Positions 33,791 through 45,719 are shown, numbered from the stretch's first letter. The stretch: 64,000 nt of DNA from Heterohyrax brucei (GCA_028571685.1 CM053156.1:82773049-82837048); one strand, 5' to 3'. Made by a program: numbers and translations. The notes: a model not told the origin generated them from the letters alone.

Positions 33791-34892
33791 TTGCCCTGAT
33801 GTGGTGTTTTGAACCTTGAGCTAACTAGTCTCTACAAAGCTGTTTTTAGGTCGAACAAGTGTTATTAAGTAGTAAAGACCATTTACTTTGGACAGACAGT
33901 TACCATTGTGTCTTGCCTTTTGTTTTGTTTGGGGGGAACTTCTGTTTGTTGCTCAGATTTCATCAAAGAGTGTGATATGCCCCATCTGAGACTTTGGCAG
34001 ACTACTAAGTTTTATCTAGCACCTGTGTTTGTGTTTAAATGCATTGACCTGTCTAAAGACAGCTTGGAGTTGCTGTAGACATTTTAAGAAACTAGGTTCC
34101 TGTTTGTTTTGTATTGTATTGTTTAAGAATATAAGCCTGTGAGACCTTGAACCCGAAGTGACCGCTGAGATCACCTTGTAACTCGATAATAAATAGGCTC
34201 AAAAAATAATGACTATTACCTTTAAGTATTGGGCTCCTTTTGAAAAATGACCTACAGGAGACCATATGGTCAGTGGTTCTGTGTAAACAGAGATGAGACT
34301 GTAAAGGGGTCGGGGGAGCTGGAATCACGGAAACACAAGGGAAACAATGAAAAGCTTACACATTGTGAAGAATGTCATCAGTGTTTCTGAGTAACGTGTG
34401 GATAAGAACATAATGTGCTGTGTACATCTTTATTGAAGACACAATAACATTAAAAAGAAAAAGAGTATAAGCCTTGTTGTTTGATGGGGCCACCCAGATA
34501 GATACGTTGATGTGTTTTTTTTCTGTCTTGTTTTGTTTTGAGAATTGGGCCTCTCACCCGCAGGGAACGTTTTGTCTCTCTTTCTGCGTGACGTCAGGTT
34601 GGAGGCCACAGCGGACAGTTGCTAGCTCTTTATGAGGTTGTCTTAAGTCTCATTCTTTCTGCTTCCGGAAAAATGGCTTCCTAGGTACTGGCCTTTTCTA
34701 AAGGGCAGGCTTCTGGGCTTTAGCTACTTTGAGAAACTTTGACCTACATTAGTTTATTTGAAAAGTGCCCTGGAAAACAGGTGGTTTGTTTACGTTTATT
34801 TGTATAATGAGGCCTTAAAAAGACAAAAAGTATTCTAAATTACTTTCCTAAAAGACTCTGGTAGGCACAATCTTCACAGGTCTTGTAGTGCT

Positions 34893-35078
34893 TGAGCGCA
34901 TTGTGGAAGGCACTCTGTCAGTCCATCTTGTTGAGGGGCTGCCTCTTTTTCAGTGACCCTCTACCAAGCATGATGTCCTTCTCCAGGGACTGGTTCTTCC
35001 TGATAACATGTGCCAAGTATTTGAGATGTACTCTCTCTGTCTTCTAAGGAGCATTCTGGCTGTACTTTTTCAAAGTAC
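34893..35078 (-). mobile_element. RTE/BovB-type LINE fragment
   Basis: CAGTGACCCTCTACCAAGCA, then TGATGTCCTTCTCCAGGGAC and GGAGCATTCTGGCTGTACTT, match the antisense C-terminal domain. The 3' tail itself is degraded. Confidence 0.75.
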
Positions 35079-35226
35079 CTAAGGAAAATCGGATTAGGAA
35101 AATGCGCTGTTCTCTTATCTCTGGATGGTATTATTAAATTACGTTATAACATTCTTTCACAGAGCTTAATTCTGATGGGTTTAGTGATAACTGTGTGACT
35201 ATATAAATGAAGTCACTCTGATGTCC

Positions 35227-35257
35227 ACGGGATCCCTGGTGGTGCAGTGGTTAAGGA
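35227..35257 (+). mobile_element. AfroSINE head only
   Basis: GGATCCCTGGTGGTGCAGTG and GTTAAGGAT match the first 30 bp, then stop abruptly, probably by a later deletion. Confidence 0.6.
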
Positions 35258-35860
35258 TAAGAAACACTCGGACTTTAAAGCACTGACCCTTAATTCACCG
35301 CCTTTAACACTGACAGCGTGGGGAGGTTTATCATAGATGTGACAGTTCAGTAGATATCTTTGTTTGGAAATATTCGTGGACTGATTGATACAATCCAGCT
35401 TGACCTGAACCTAAACACCTCAGTTATCTGGAAGCACTGATGACCCCTTGACCTTGATGTTTGCATGAAGGTTGATGGAATCAGTTATTATTATTGTATG
35501 TTCATCAGCCTTCTTAGAGAAAGTCAAACTGATGAAATGTTGGTTTTGTGTTCTAGTATTGTTTGATGTGTAGCATATAGCATGTGTCAAAACATGTGAG
35601 ATTATTTTTTCAAGTGGCAGTGGCAGATTGGATCCAGCATTTAAGCAATGACATCGTTGTTGAAGCTAAAAGACCCCTCCAGAGAAAACCTAAAGGGAAA
35701 TAGGAAATAATAATCTTTCATCACTATGGAGTGAATACTACGGGGCATGGATTCAGCCACCTGTGGGTCTGAACTCGGCTTTTGTTGAGTTTTAGCTAGA
35801 AAGACTGGAATATATAACTCTGACTGCCCAGGCCTGTTTCCTTATCTTAAAGTGGTTAAA

Positions 35861-36062
35861 AGAGTCCCTGGGTGTGCAGGTGGTTCATGTGCTTGGTGGG
35901 TAACAAAAAGGTAGGAAGTTCGAGTTCACCTAGAGGCACCTTGAGAGAAAGACCTGACAGTGTGCTGAAAAATCAGCCACGAAAACCCTATGAGTGCAGT
36001 TCTCCTCTGACACACATGGGGTCACCGTGAGTTGGAGTTGACTTGACCACAAGTGATGGTTT
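35861..36062 (+). mobile_element. AfroSINE, long type
   Basis: GAGTCCCTGGGTGTGCAGGT, GAGAGAAAGACCTGACAGTG and GGGGTCACCGTGAGTTGGAG. Confidence 0.85.
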
Positions 36063-36137
36063 AAATGGTGAAGATAATTTGCATTAGTCAAACAGTGGTT
36101 GTGTCCACTGCTGAAATAACAAGCCCTGGGACAGGGC

Positions 36138-36185
36138 CTTGTGAGTTGGACCGGACTCGATGGCAGTGGGTTTGGTCTTTGGTTT
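36138..36185 (+). mobile_element. AfroSINE tail only
   Basis: GTGAGTTGGACCGGACTCGA then TGGCAGTGGGTTTGGTCTTT; the last 48 bp are very close to consensus. Confidence 0.65.
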
Positions 36186-36837
36186 TAGAACAGGACCCAG
36201 GACATAGTAGGTCTCGGGTCAGTTTTATTGTTCTCGCTGCCTCTTTTTTGTTTTCGAGGGTTGTCCGGTAAAAGCATTTGGTTCCCAGCTTCCCAGATGG
36301 TTAATCCATTATGGGTACAATGGGGCACTGGTGTTTTCCCACTCATCATAATTTTCTTCTTTTAAACCATCCACTGCATGAAAAATGATGAACTTGATAT
36401 CCATCATTTAAGTATATGTTTTGATGAGTTTTGGCAAATGTGCATGGTCACGTAATCACCACTTCCCCTGTAGAGATAGGAACGTCCACGTCACCGCATA
36501 GCGTTCCCTCCTGCCGTCTTGGCAGTTACTGTCCCTCCCTCACCTTCCTTGGACTTCATCTGGTTTCTCTTTCTAGAGTTTTGTCTTTTCTAGAATTTCG
36601 TCTAAAAGAAATCAAATAGCATGTAGTCCTTTGATCAAGTGCTTTTGACCAGTGTTTCTTAAACCATAGGTGATAAATTTGCAGCTAGTATCTTTTAAAA
36701 TGAAATTGAGAAGAAAATCAGAGTGACTCACAACTCAGTATTGCAACTTGAGGCTTCACTTTTTGGTTCTTTCAGCTTGAAAAATGAGGTGTGTGTTCTT
36801 CTCTTTGGGTCTTCTAACTGCAGATCTGTGGACATGT

Positions 36838-37193
36838 CATTGTAATATTTTGTCTTCCTGAGCTGCCCTGTGAATTCTTATGTTCAGCTCTTTTACTTCA
36901 TTATTTCTTCTGTCAATTTTAGTTATTCTTTGTTCTAGAGCCAATTTCAGAGTCTCTTCTGACATCTGTTTTGGGTTTTTCATTATTTCCTGTCTTTTTA
37001 GTAACCTTTTGCTTGCTTTGTGTATGATATTCTTAGTGTCACCCCACAACTCTCTGGGTCTTCGGTCATTAGTTTTCAGATTCATCGAATCTGTTATTGA
37101 GGTGGTTTCTAAATTCCACTGGGATATATCGAAGGTTGTATTTTGGCTCTGGTGGACTTGCTTTAATTTTCTTCAGCGTCAAAGAGGAAGACT
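36838..37193 (-). mobile_element. RTE/BovB-type LINE, ORF segment between EN and RT
   Basis: The minus strand encodes NLKTNDRRPRELWGDTKNII, then MSEETLKLALEQRITKIDRR and NNEVKELNIRIHRAAQEDK, matching the spacer between the endonuclease and reverse transcriptase of elephant RTE. It is the only piece of this internal region in the window. It could be mistaken for L1. Confidence 0.7.
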
Positions 37194-37204
37194 GTTAACA
37201 GGAT

Positions 37205-37345
37205 AGGTTGACACGGTGGCTGCAGCTGTGGGCTCACGTGTCCCCACAGCTGTGAGAATGATGCGGAACCAGGTGGGACTTGGTTTTTTTATACAGGGAG
37301 TAGCTGTGGGTCAGGACCAACTCCACAGCATCCAACAGCAATGCA
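37205..37345 (+). mobile_element. RTE/BovB-type LINE 3' tail
   Basis: TTGACACGGTGGCTGCAGCT through GGGTCAGGACCAACTCCACA, then CAACAGCAATG. It lies next to an antisense internal piece of the same family, giving a head-to-head arrangement. Confidence 0.7.
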
Positions 37346-37402
37346 CTTGGTAAGAATGAGTCACTTTTGTGGGGTTTTCATTTTAGGAGGGGTGTGTATG
37401 TC

Positions 37403-37552
37403 TGCCCCTGACAGCGTAGTGGTTAAGTGGGAAGTGCTACATCTGCTTACCAAAAGGCCGGCAGTTCAGATCCTCCAGGCGTTCCCTGGAAGCTCTGTGT
37501 TGCAGTTCTACTCTGTCCTGTGGAGTTGCTTTGAGTTGCAATCAACTTAAAT
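37403..37552 (+). mobile_element. AfroSINE
   Basis: GACAGCGTAGTGGTTAAGTG, CCAAAAGGCCGGCAGTTCAG and CTGTGGAGTTGCTTTGAGTT. Confidence 0.8.
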
Positions 37553-38091
37553 TGTGATGTGAGTTCTGTTTCTTATTGTGTGTCGTTATCAACAAAGTTA
37601 AAATAAAACAGCTATACTCTAGTACTCCTAAAATTAACATTGGTCAGTGGAAATAACTTCTTCCTCATCTCTTACCTGAGCCAGTTCTCTGGCCACAGGA
37701 CTAGAGGTGAGTGTGATGAGACCGGAGATGTAATACGTTTGCTGTTGCATTGTGCAGGGTGTCCATGCATTATGTCATTCATTTCTTACTACAAGCCTAT
37801 GCCAGGGAGATTTCTTCTGGCATCCCAAGACTTTCTGAGTTTCATCAGTGAGACATCTCCTTCTTGGAAAACCTCTCTGTCCTGAGCAAACTGACACAGT
37901 CGCCCTACTGCAGCAGAAACACTGAGTCAGGCTCATGGTTCAGTCAGTAAACACTGACTATACACTTTTATTACTGAGAGTTGTGCTTAGTGGTATGGTC
38001 TCAGAGAAGCTCCCTTGCAGGGGAGGAGGTGCTGATAAGCTAGGCCAGGGGAACACAGACAGGTGTACCCTGTCCACTATGGGCCATGCAA

Positions 38092-38290
38092 ACCAGTTCC
38101 CGTAGAGTTAATTCCAATTTGTGACAGCTGCATGTGTGTCGGGATAGAGCTGGGGTCCATTAAGCTTTCAGTGACTGGCCTTAGAGAACTAGGTCACTAG
38201 GCCTTTTCCAAACACCTCTGGGTGGAGTTGACTGCCAACCTTTCAGTTAGCACCCAAGTAGGTTAACCATTTGCACCACCTAGGGACTCT
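38092..38290 (-). mobile_element. AfroSINE, long type, diverged
   Basis: CGTAGAGTTAATTCCAATTT, CACTAGGCCTTTTCCAAACA and TTGCACCACCTAGGGACTCT. Confidence 0.7.
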
Positions 38291-38861
38291 ACTGGGGTGT
38301 CTATAGCCATGCTGTAAGTAGAGATGACACCTAAAAACTAGAGAGCAAATTAAGATTTAGCCAGACAAAAGGAGATGCAAATGACATACCTATTTTTATT
38401 GACCTAGAAAGACAACTCCAGTGTTTTTTACTAGGAAATAAGTAATGTGTAAAAATAGACACAGCCTGGGGAAGTGGATATTGCAGACATGCTAGCAAAG
38501 AGAGAGAGCTTGGAATCACATCTGTTGCTCAGCTTGTCTGGGTGCTAGCCATGAGCAGAGCTGCCGAGATGGTCTCATTTTGGTAGAAGCTAAGACCCGT
38601 CTCCAGTTTTCAGCTGAAACTTTCTTGTACTGAATAGTGTTCTTGCACCTTGACTATACATTGGGAGTAGAGTTATTTTGTTTTCTAGAAATTTTGGCTG
38701 TGGAAGCAGATACTCCTGGTTTCCTGCTCAGTCTCCATTATCTCCTTTTCTAGCCCTTTATTTTCACTAACAACTCTGATTTTGTTTGGGGAAGCAAAAG
38801 TTCTATTTGAGAATACTTGTCACATTCTGTGAGGCTTCATCTTCCCTGGAGAGCTGAATTC

Positions 38862-39005
38862 TGGCCAAAGAGAGGCAGCAGAAGTTTTTGGAGAAGTCTT
38901 TCCCTAGGGATGGCACTCTGAATCTGGACTTCTGGTCTCTTAAGCTGTGAGAAAAATCAATTTTTGACCATTAAAACCATCCATTTGTGTGTGTCCATTA
39001 TAGCT
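38862..39005 (+). mobile_element. MaLR-type LTR fossil, 3' end
   Basis: GGCACTCTGAATCTGGACTT and AAAACCATCCATTTGTG match the family's 3' third only. Confidence 0.55.
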
Positions 39006-39792
39006 GAACAGCTCCCCTTCTCCAATAAAAACCACATTTCTGGACAAGAAGGACTTTATTCCTTATCTTTGTCTCCTTCTCCTTCATCTTGCCTGGAGCA
39101 TCAGTGGGATGCTTTGATGGGGAGAAGCCAGCTTACTCCCATCATGAAAAAGCAAGCACTCAGGGTAGAAATGTCAGAGAAGAAGCTAGAAGAAGAATAG
39201 GTCCTTTAGCTTCTCCATGTATGATGGTACCAACCATGAACTGCCTATTCCAGATTTATTTCACAGGAAAAACATATACCTGGCCAAGCTACGTAGGTGG
39301 GTCTCTTGTGTGTTTCCAGTCACAGTTGTAACTAAGTGAATTACTGTGTATTTTAATGGTTTTGGGTAAATGCCCTGAGCACAGAAACCCCAATATGTCT
39401 ACTTACTACAACGGTTTCTTTTGTGCAGCTTTTCTAGTTTATGGAACGTGTATGTGATACCATCAGTGCCAAGTTCATGGTACCTAGACACCATGATAGT
39501 TTGGGGGGCCTGTGAAAATAATTTAATTTGTTTTATAATCATAGGAAAAAAATATCATCCAATACGGATTGCATCTGTCTTTGTACTACTGCAGTCATAA
39601 ATTTTTAATATTCTTCTATCAAGTTGGGGGTGGTCCATGAAGACAAAGGTACCAGTGACTGCAGCAGAGGATAGTGTCTCGTTTTGTTTGTTTTCCGTTT
39701 GAAGTCCTCCTCTGTGTAGAGGAACACAGACCTCCGTTTAACAGAAGCAGAGGTTCATGGTTTTGAGGGCCAGCAGGACTGGATTTGAACCC

Positions 39793-39945
39793 TAGCCCTG
39801 GTGGTATTTATAGTGGCTGAGAGGTTGGCTACTAACCAAAATGTTGACAGTTTGAATCCACCAGCCTGTCGTTAGAAAAGCTATGGAGCACTTCAGCTGT
39901 GTCCTGTAAGGTCTCTGAGTTGAAATAAACTCACTGGCAGTTTTT
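39793..39945 (+). mobile_element. AfroSINE
   Basis: TAGCCCTGGTGGTATTTATA, CTACTAACCAAAATGTTGAC and CTCACTGGCAGTTTTTCTTT. It forms an inverted pair with the copy at 40018. Confidence 0.85.
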
Positions 39946-40017
39946 CTTTCTTTCTTTCTTTTTTTTTTTTTAAATGACTTTGGGCAGCTACCTTAATTTC
40001 TCTGATTATACCAGTCA

Positions 40018-40172
40018 AACCAAACCCACTGCCACTGAGTTGATTCCAACTCATAGAGACCCTATAGGACAGAGTAGTACTGCCCCATAGAGTTTCTATG
40101 GAATACTTAGATTCAAACTGCCGACGTTTGGTTAGCAGTCATAGCACTTAACCGCTATGCCACCAGGGTTTC
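40018..40172 (-). mobile_element. AfroSINE
   Basis: AACCAAACCCACTGCCACTG to TATGCCACCAGGGTTTCC, full length and close to consensus. Confidence 0.9.
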
Positions 40173-40359
40173 CTTCTCTGAGTATAAGTACTTTAAAAAT
40201 ATTTATGGTGTCATTCAACAACTGAATGCCCACAGTGTAGCAGGCACCGTGTAGTGTGGGATAATCCTTCTGTGAGAATTATAGAAACTGATAAATATCT
40301 CTAAAAATGGCCAATCCAGTATCTGTTACAAGGCAGGCAGTCAGTAAAGATCATTTTCC

Positions 40360-40452
40360 TGGGCGTTCCTGGGATGCTCTATGGGGCGGTTCTCCTCTGA
40401 CCTATAGGGTCGCTGTGAGTTGGAGTCAACATGATGGCCCTGGGTTTTTCCT
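40360..40452 (+). mobile_element. AfroSINE 3' half
   Basis: CTCTATGGGGCGGTTCTCCT, GGGTCGCTGTGAGTTGGAGT and GATGGCCCTGGGTTTTTC. Confidence 0.75.
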
Positions 40453-41769
40453 TTACCTTGTCTGTGACCTCCACGTCTATGACACAGGCCACGGTCTATT
40501 TTGCTCTTACTTTGTGAAACAATGGGATTTTGAAAGCGGTTTCTTTGGAGAGCAAAATTCTCTACATTTTGCAAAAGAGCAATCCATTTCATCTGAATTT
40601 AATTAAGGCCTAGTGTCCCTTCCCACAATCAGCACCATGATGTCACAGCATCTCGTCCCTGATGAGTTTGTTCCCTGTAATGGTTTGTTAAACTCATCTT
40701 GCAATACAGTAGTCAGACAGCAGCGCAGGATTAGATAATTTAAAGATTTGTGTAACCAACTTTCTTTGAAAGAAGCTGGCAGAATTTCAGACTGGGTTTA
40801 TTTTTTGTTCTTAGATATTTTTTTCCCCTTCGTTATAACTCCCGTACAGATCTGTCTGTGAAAAAGCAATTGGTTATTAGAAAAATCTGTGCTTTTCCCA
40901 TGATAATATTATAGTGGGATATTCCAGAGAGCACGGAAGATTTTGCAGTAGGTTGTAAAAGTGCCCAGTATAATTTTGTAGGCAAATATCCTATCCAAAG
41001 GGTTATTACTATTTTTTTTATTCTGCCTGTTGCATCTGGAAAACCACACTAGGACGATTCGAGGCAAACACAGTGACAGATCAGGCCGGGATAGGAAAAC
41101 GTCGTAATGCAAAGGTGCCAGGAGGGAAGAAGAGAAAGTGCCCCTTGTATCGCCTGACTCAGACCTTGTGTAAGAGAATCAGGACCTCTTTTCTCCAGGA
41201 GGCAGACTCCAGACACTGCCTTCAGCTGTCACATGTGCTCATTTCCAGCCTGTTTGCCCCCTGCTGGGGTCAGGGAGTCCAGAAAAAGGCCAGAGGGAAT
41301 GTAAGGGCCAGTGCCTTCTCTTCTGCTGTGGGGCCAGAGCCCATTGCCTGTAGGCTTGCTGAAGCAGTGGAACCCCTAACTGCCAGGTCTCCTCAGCTCC
41401 TGTTGCGTGGAGGGGAGGAAAGGCTTGGTATAAATGGTCGTTTCTTTCCTTATTTGTCCTGTGATTGGGTGCTGTTTCACTTCTGTGGTGCTGTTATAAC
41501 AAGTAACAAATCCCACCAATTTGAAATACAAAGGGAATATTGTGTAACTCATCAGCCATACTTGGCTTTCTGTCCCTTGGCTGGCTAACAGGTTATCTGA
41601 TGATAAATCCCAAGATGTCACCTTCATTGTTGGGAGTGATGAATACACAGTGGCTGGCATCACGTCTGTATCCGTAGCAGCCATCACCAGTCAGTCATGA
41701 CAGTCTTTCCTGTCCAGCTTCAAGCTAAGTGCGGGGTCCTCATAACAGCCTTCAGAAGGTCCTGTGTCA
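40453..41769. other. Unassigned stretch
   Basis: A 171-codon plus-strand frame (41073-41588) has no recognisable domain and its composition resembles noncoding DNA. Confidence 0.35.
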
Positions 41770-42270
41770 TGTGTCACCTGCGGACCCCTTCCTGTCCCAT
41801 GTATTTCTTCCTTTGCACTTTCTGCCCTGCCTTTTTGGTCTTTGTGCTCTTCCCACCGTAGCACCTTGCTCTTCCTAAACACTCCCGGGATGCTGGTAGG
41901 AGCTTTGCACCATCGGTTTCCAGCTGCTCGACTGCTCGTCTGCCAGGCATTCACACCTCTGACTGCTCCTCGCTTCATGCCTTTGCTCCAGGGAACCCTG
42001 CCCCGTCAAGCGCCACCTGGCTCTGCTAACTTACGATGGCTTCTTCTCCCTGCCCGCAGTTCTCACTCCCCTTACCCCGCTCTGTGGGTCTTTTTTCCCT
42101 GTAGTCCTTATCACCTGCAATCCTACCGTAGGACTTAGTCCTTTTCATGACTTTTGATTACTGTATCTTCCCTCTGAAATGTAAATTCCCTGAGGGAAGA
42201 GATCTTTTATTTACTGGTCTCCTTTTAGTTCAAGGAGAGTGACACATGGCAGGTGTTCAGTAAGTATTTT
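41770..42270. mobile_element. Ancient L2-like relic
   Basis: CATGCCTTTGCTCCAGGGAA, GTAAATTCCCTGAGGGAAGA and CAGGTGTTCAGTAAGTATTT are typical blocks near the 3' end of L2-type elements. A few CpGs but no supported exon. Confidence 0.45.
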
Positions 42271-42447
42271 GTGGATGGTATATAGTGGAAAAGAGAAAGG
42301 CCGGTGTGCATAAACAGTACCATTGTGTGTAAAATTTTAGGTTAACAGATGCACATGCCTATGTTTATGCATTTATGCGTGTATGTACATGTGTGTGGAG
42401 TACACAGTTTAAAGAAGGTGTAAACAGGCTTGGTTGCCTTGAGCCAA

Positions 42448-42590
42448 GTCCAGCTTGAGACTTCCCCTGTCATTACAGAGTAGGGCTGCCCCAGATGGTT
42501 TTCTAGGCTGTGAGCTTGGCAGAAGCAGTGACAGGTCTCCTTCTGCAGGCTGCTTGGTGGGTTCCAATAGCTGACCTTTGGGTTGCCTGC
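42448..42590 (-). mobile_element. AfroSINE, long type, diverged
   Basis: GTAGGGCTGCCCCAGATGGT, CTAGGCTGTGAGCTTGGCAG and CTGACCTTTGGGTTGCCTGC. Confidence 0.6.
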
Positions 42591-42594
42591 AGGG

Positions 42595-42660
42595 TTCCTG
42601 GGTGGTACAGACGGCTCGCCCTTGGCCTTGTGCACAGCGTTTGTACCACCCAGGGATCCT
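42595..42660. repeat. Hairpin made from two SINE heads
   Basis: TCCTGGGTGGTACA and its complement TGTACCACCCAGGGA flank a 30-base loop. This looks like the 5' heads of two oppositely oriented AfroSINEs left by a deletion. Confidence 0.55.
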
Positions 42661-43139
42661 GTACGCATGCTAGACAGCCAGAATGCTAACACAGTTACTA
42701 TCTGGGTTGAGTGATTTAGGGTTCATTTTAATTCACTTTTTAGGAATGTCAGTCTGTATTGCCTGATTTAGGCAGGCAATAAATAGCAGAATAAATAACA
42801 CTTCGAAAATCTGGAAAAACTGTATAAAATCTACAGAGTATAGGTTTTTGATATTTTCTGTGGTGTTGACTCCGACATTGAGTCGAGGAGAGCTCACGTG
42901 AGACATGTAATGAGTTTCTTGAGACCGTTAACTGATGTGTTGTCAGAGGTCTATATGATGCAGTCTGCAAGTAGGTCTGTAGACATCAACAGAGCTGCCT
43001 GATGGAGTCCCTTTCAGTCACCACATCCTGCTCTTTTAACCAGGAACGTTACTGAATTGGGCAGCTCCTTACAGTGAGGAGACCTGTGAATGCCTACTAG
43101 ATAATTATTAGTTTGCTTCCAACTCCCTTTTAGCCTTTA

Positions 43140-43640
43140 ACTCCTGGAGTTATTAACCTCTGTCTTTTATTGTTGTTTATGCAGACTCATTTTCCTTTTT
43201 CATTTTATTTAAAGTCAAGCAAGTACATTGTTGAAAATACAGAACTATGCAAAGGTGAAGAAGAAAACAGATTACCAGCAGTCTTAGTTATCAGACACAG
43301 TGACCACTTTTAAGATTTTGGTGTATTTCTTTTGCCCTTTCTGTGCCTCTTTGTAAAGCTCATTTTTATTAAAAAATGATGATTATACTATATAAACCTC
43401 TTTTCAAAGGGACATTGTACAGTATTTTTAGATCATCAAAGAATCTAATCTTAAAACAGATGCTTTTTATTGGTTTCATAGTATCCCTCAGTGTGAATTT
43501 TTCATAAATTAATGATTACCTTACACTTCAGGTGATTTCCAGGTAATGTGCTCTTAGAATTGGTGTTGCAGTGAGCATCCGTGATTGCATCTTCTGGTGC
43601 AGATCCTAGCAGTGGGACCACAGCGTCTAAAGGGCACCTG
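43140..43640. mobile_element. Ancient LINE-like relic (L1M-like)
   Basis: AT-rich; TTGCAGTGAGCATCCGTGAT and CAGATCCTAGCAGTGGGACC resemble the ends of old mammalian L1s. Confidence 0.35.
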
Positions 43641-44105
43641 TTTTAGTTTGAATTCTCTGAAGGAGAAAAATGAGTGAGCACATGTAGATTCATAGAGAGA
43701 AAAATTGATGTCAAGGAGTGGCTTACACAGTTGTGAGGACATGGCTCATGAAATTGTGGGGGCTGGCAAATGCCAAATCCATGGATCACATGACAAACTG
43801 AAGACCTGGCTCATGTGGTCACAGGTCAGGTGGCAGGCGGAAGGCTTCTGCAGGCCATACGCCAAGAACTAGAGGTCAGGCAACCGGAAGAGTGCAGGGT
43901 CACTGAAAAAAAGCCCAGTTTGTCAGAACATCTGTTTGTATACTGGAGGTGGATTACATCCCCAATGAAACACCCTTTTCAAGTGATTGACTGCTCACAT
44001 CAGATCACAGTGGGAAGATATGATCAAACACTGTCTGTGAAATCATTTGGGAATTGTAGGCTAGCCAAGGTGGCACGTAACATTAACATCACAGCCTGTT
44101 GCCCC
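43640..44105 (+). mobile_element. LTR-like repeat, third family
   Basis: GTTTGAATTCTCTGAAGGAG, GGAGTGGCTTACACAGTTGT and CTCACATCAGATCACAGTGG recur in order at 45170 and 54312. Fossil; the family is not identified. Confidence 0.45.
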
Positions 44106-44523
44106 ACTCATTTTCAGGAAAAGTTAACCAGATTTACCTACTTTGACTTGTTCTTGACTGTGTCTATTTGATGATATCCTTGTTATGAATAAATATTGCC
44201 ATTAAGTGAAAGAAGATAGAACTTTTTGACCAAAAGAGCTTAACCATGGCAAGGGTACTTAAAGGTACAGAAACACAACTGATGATACTATACCATGGAT
44301 CGTCCCTCACGGGGGAGCTTGCCTGCTGCTGCCCTGTAGTAGCAAGAGCCCTCATGCGTTAAGGGGTTGCCTTGTAGTGCTGAAGAGCACATGCATGCAA
44401 AGTCTCTTCTTCCAGGGACGTGTTTGACCTTGGGTTAATTTCCTATCTCTGTTTTCATCCGTACTAGGTGGGTTCTCTGGGGAAGTGAAACCAACAAAGC
44501 ATGTTTATGTGTACATGCGCGCA

Positions 44524-44687
44524 CGTGAAACCAAACCAAATCCATTGCTGTCGAGTCATGTCTGACTCACAGCAACCCTAGAGATCAAGACTGCCCCATA
44601 GAGTTTCTAAGGAGTGCTTGGCAGATTTGAACTGCTGACCTTTTGGTTAGCAGAGGTAGAACTTAACCCATCACGCCACCAGGGCAT
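44524..44687 (-). mobile_element. AfroSINE
   Basis: GTGAAACCAAACCAAATCCA to TCACGCCACCAGGGCA, full length. Confidence 0.9.
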
Positions 44688-44703
44688 ACCCATACCTATG
44701 TAC

Positions 44704-44868
44704 ACATGGAAACCCTGGTGGTATATGGTGAAGTACCATGGATGCTAACCAAGAGGTCAGCAGTTTAGATCCACCTGGTGTTCCTTGGAAACTCTGTGGG
44801 GCAGTTCTTCTCTGACCTGTGTGGTCACTATGAGTCAGAACCAACTTGACAGCAGCTAACAGCAGCAG
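44704..44868 (+). mobile_element. AfroSINE
   Basis: ACATGGAAACCCTGGTGGTA to GACAGCAGCTAACAGCAGC, full length; middle member of a minus-plus-minus trio. Confidence 0.9.
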
Positions 44869-44871
44869 CGC

Positions 44872-44928
44872 GCACAGACACACACGTACACATACATGTA
44901 CACACGTACACAGACAGACACACACTTA
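44872..44928. repeat. CA-rich microsatellite
   Basis: Interrupted (CA)n with GACA and TACA variants between two oppositely oriented SINEs. Confidence 0.75.
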
Positions 44929-44929
44929 A

Positions 44930-45085
44930 AACAAACCTGTTGCCATCAAGTCAATTCTGACTCGTGGCAATCCTATAGGACAGAGTAGAACTGCCCCAGA
45001 GGGTTTCCAAGGAGTAGCTGGTGGATTCAAACTGCTGACCTTTTGATTAACAGCCAAGCTCTTAACCACTAGGCCACTAGGGCTC
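44930..45085 (-). mobile_element. AfroSINE
   Basis: AACAAACCTGTTGCCATCAA to ACTAGGCCACTAGGGCTC, full length and close to consensus. Confidence 0.9.
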
Positions 45086-45169
45086 ATTTGCTGTCTTTCT
45101 CTCTATACATACAGAGATACATACATGCATAGATATGTAAGATTGGCAGGCAGTGTGGAGGACTGCTGC

Positions 45170-45610
45170 GTCAAGTGTGTCTATATATGTGTGTGTATAT
45201 TAGAGGGAATGGTTCACATAGTTGTAGAGGCTGGTGAGACTGCAGTCTGACGGTCAGGCATTGGGCTGGAGGCTTCTCCTCATTCACTTAACTGCAAGGG
45301 CTGACTATGCAAGATCAGCAGGCTTCTGCGCCAAGGCCCAGGAACTGGAGGTCATATGGTGATGAACCAGGTACAGGATCCAGAGCAAGCAAAGGCCAGT
45401 GAGCTTTGCCAGACAGCCGTGTATGGTGGGTGCAGGCCACACCCTGGGCAAACATTTGTTAGCAACTGATTGGCTGAGGACATCAGATCACACCCTGGAA
45501 GTGATTAGGTTACGTTGTGAAATGGAGGACAGCTGCGTCATTATGCAACTGCCAATCCAGTGATAAGCATGGCCCAGCCAAGTAGACACACAGCCTTAAC
45601 CTTCACAGGT
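45170..45610 (+). mobile_element. LTR-like repeat, third family
   Basis: GGTTCACATAGTTGTAGAGG, GGACATCAGATCACACCCTG and GCATGGCCCAGCCAAGTAGA; same order as the 54.3-kb copy. Confidence 0.5.
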
Positions 45611-45719
45611 TGGAAATTTTATACAGGTGGCAGACACCTGTGAGGCCAGGAAACAGTGTTCAGGGTAAAAATGACACCACTGTACTGTCCTGGGAGCATC
45701 CACACATAAACATACATAT

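Larger units (their letters stand above)
33456..35860. other. Mostly unassigned stretch
   Basis: Contains the RTE piece at 34893 and a SINE head at 35227. AATAAATAGG at about 34188 could be a polyadenylation signal but no exon was tied to it. Confidence 0.35.

Noticed and set aside
34188-34197. AATAAATAGG as a gene end
   Set aside because: No upstream exon, stop or UTR structure could be tied to it.
36837-37085. Initially read as an L1 ORF1 coiled-coil fragment
   Set aside because: The TNDRRPRELW and SEETLKLALEQR motifs fit the spacer region of RTE better.
41073-41588. 171-residue plus-strand ORF
   Set aside because: No domain, no splice or promoter support, and a competing minus-strand frame over part of it.
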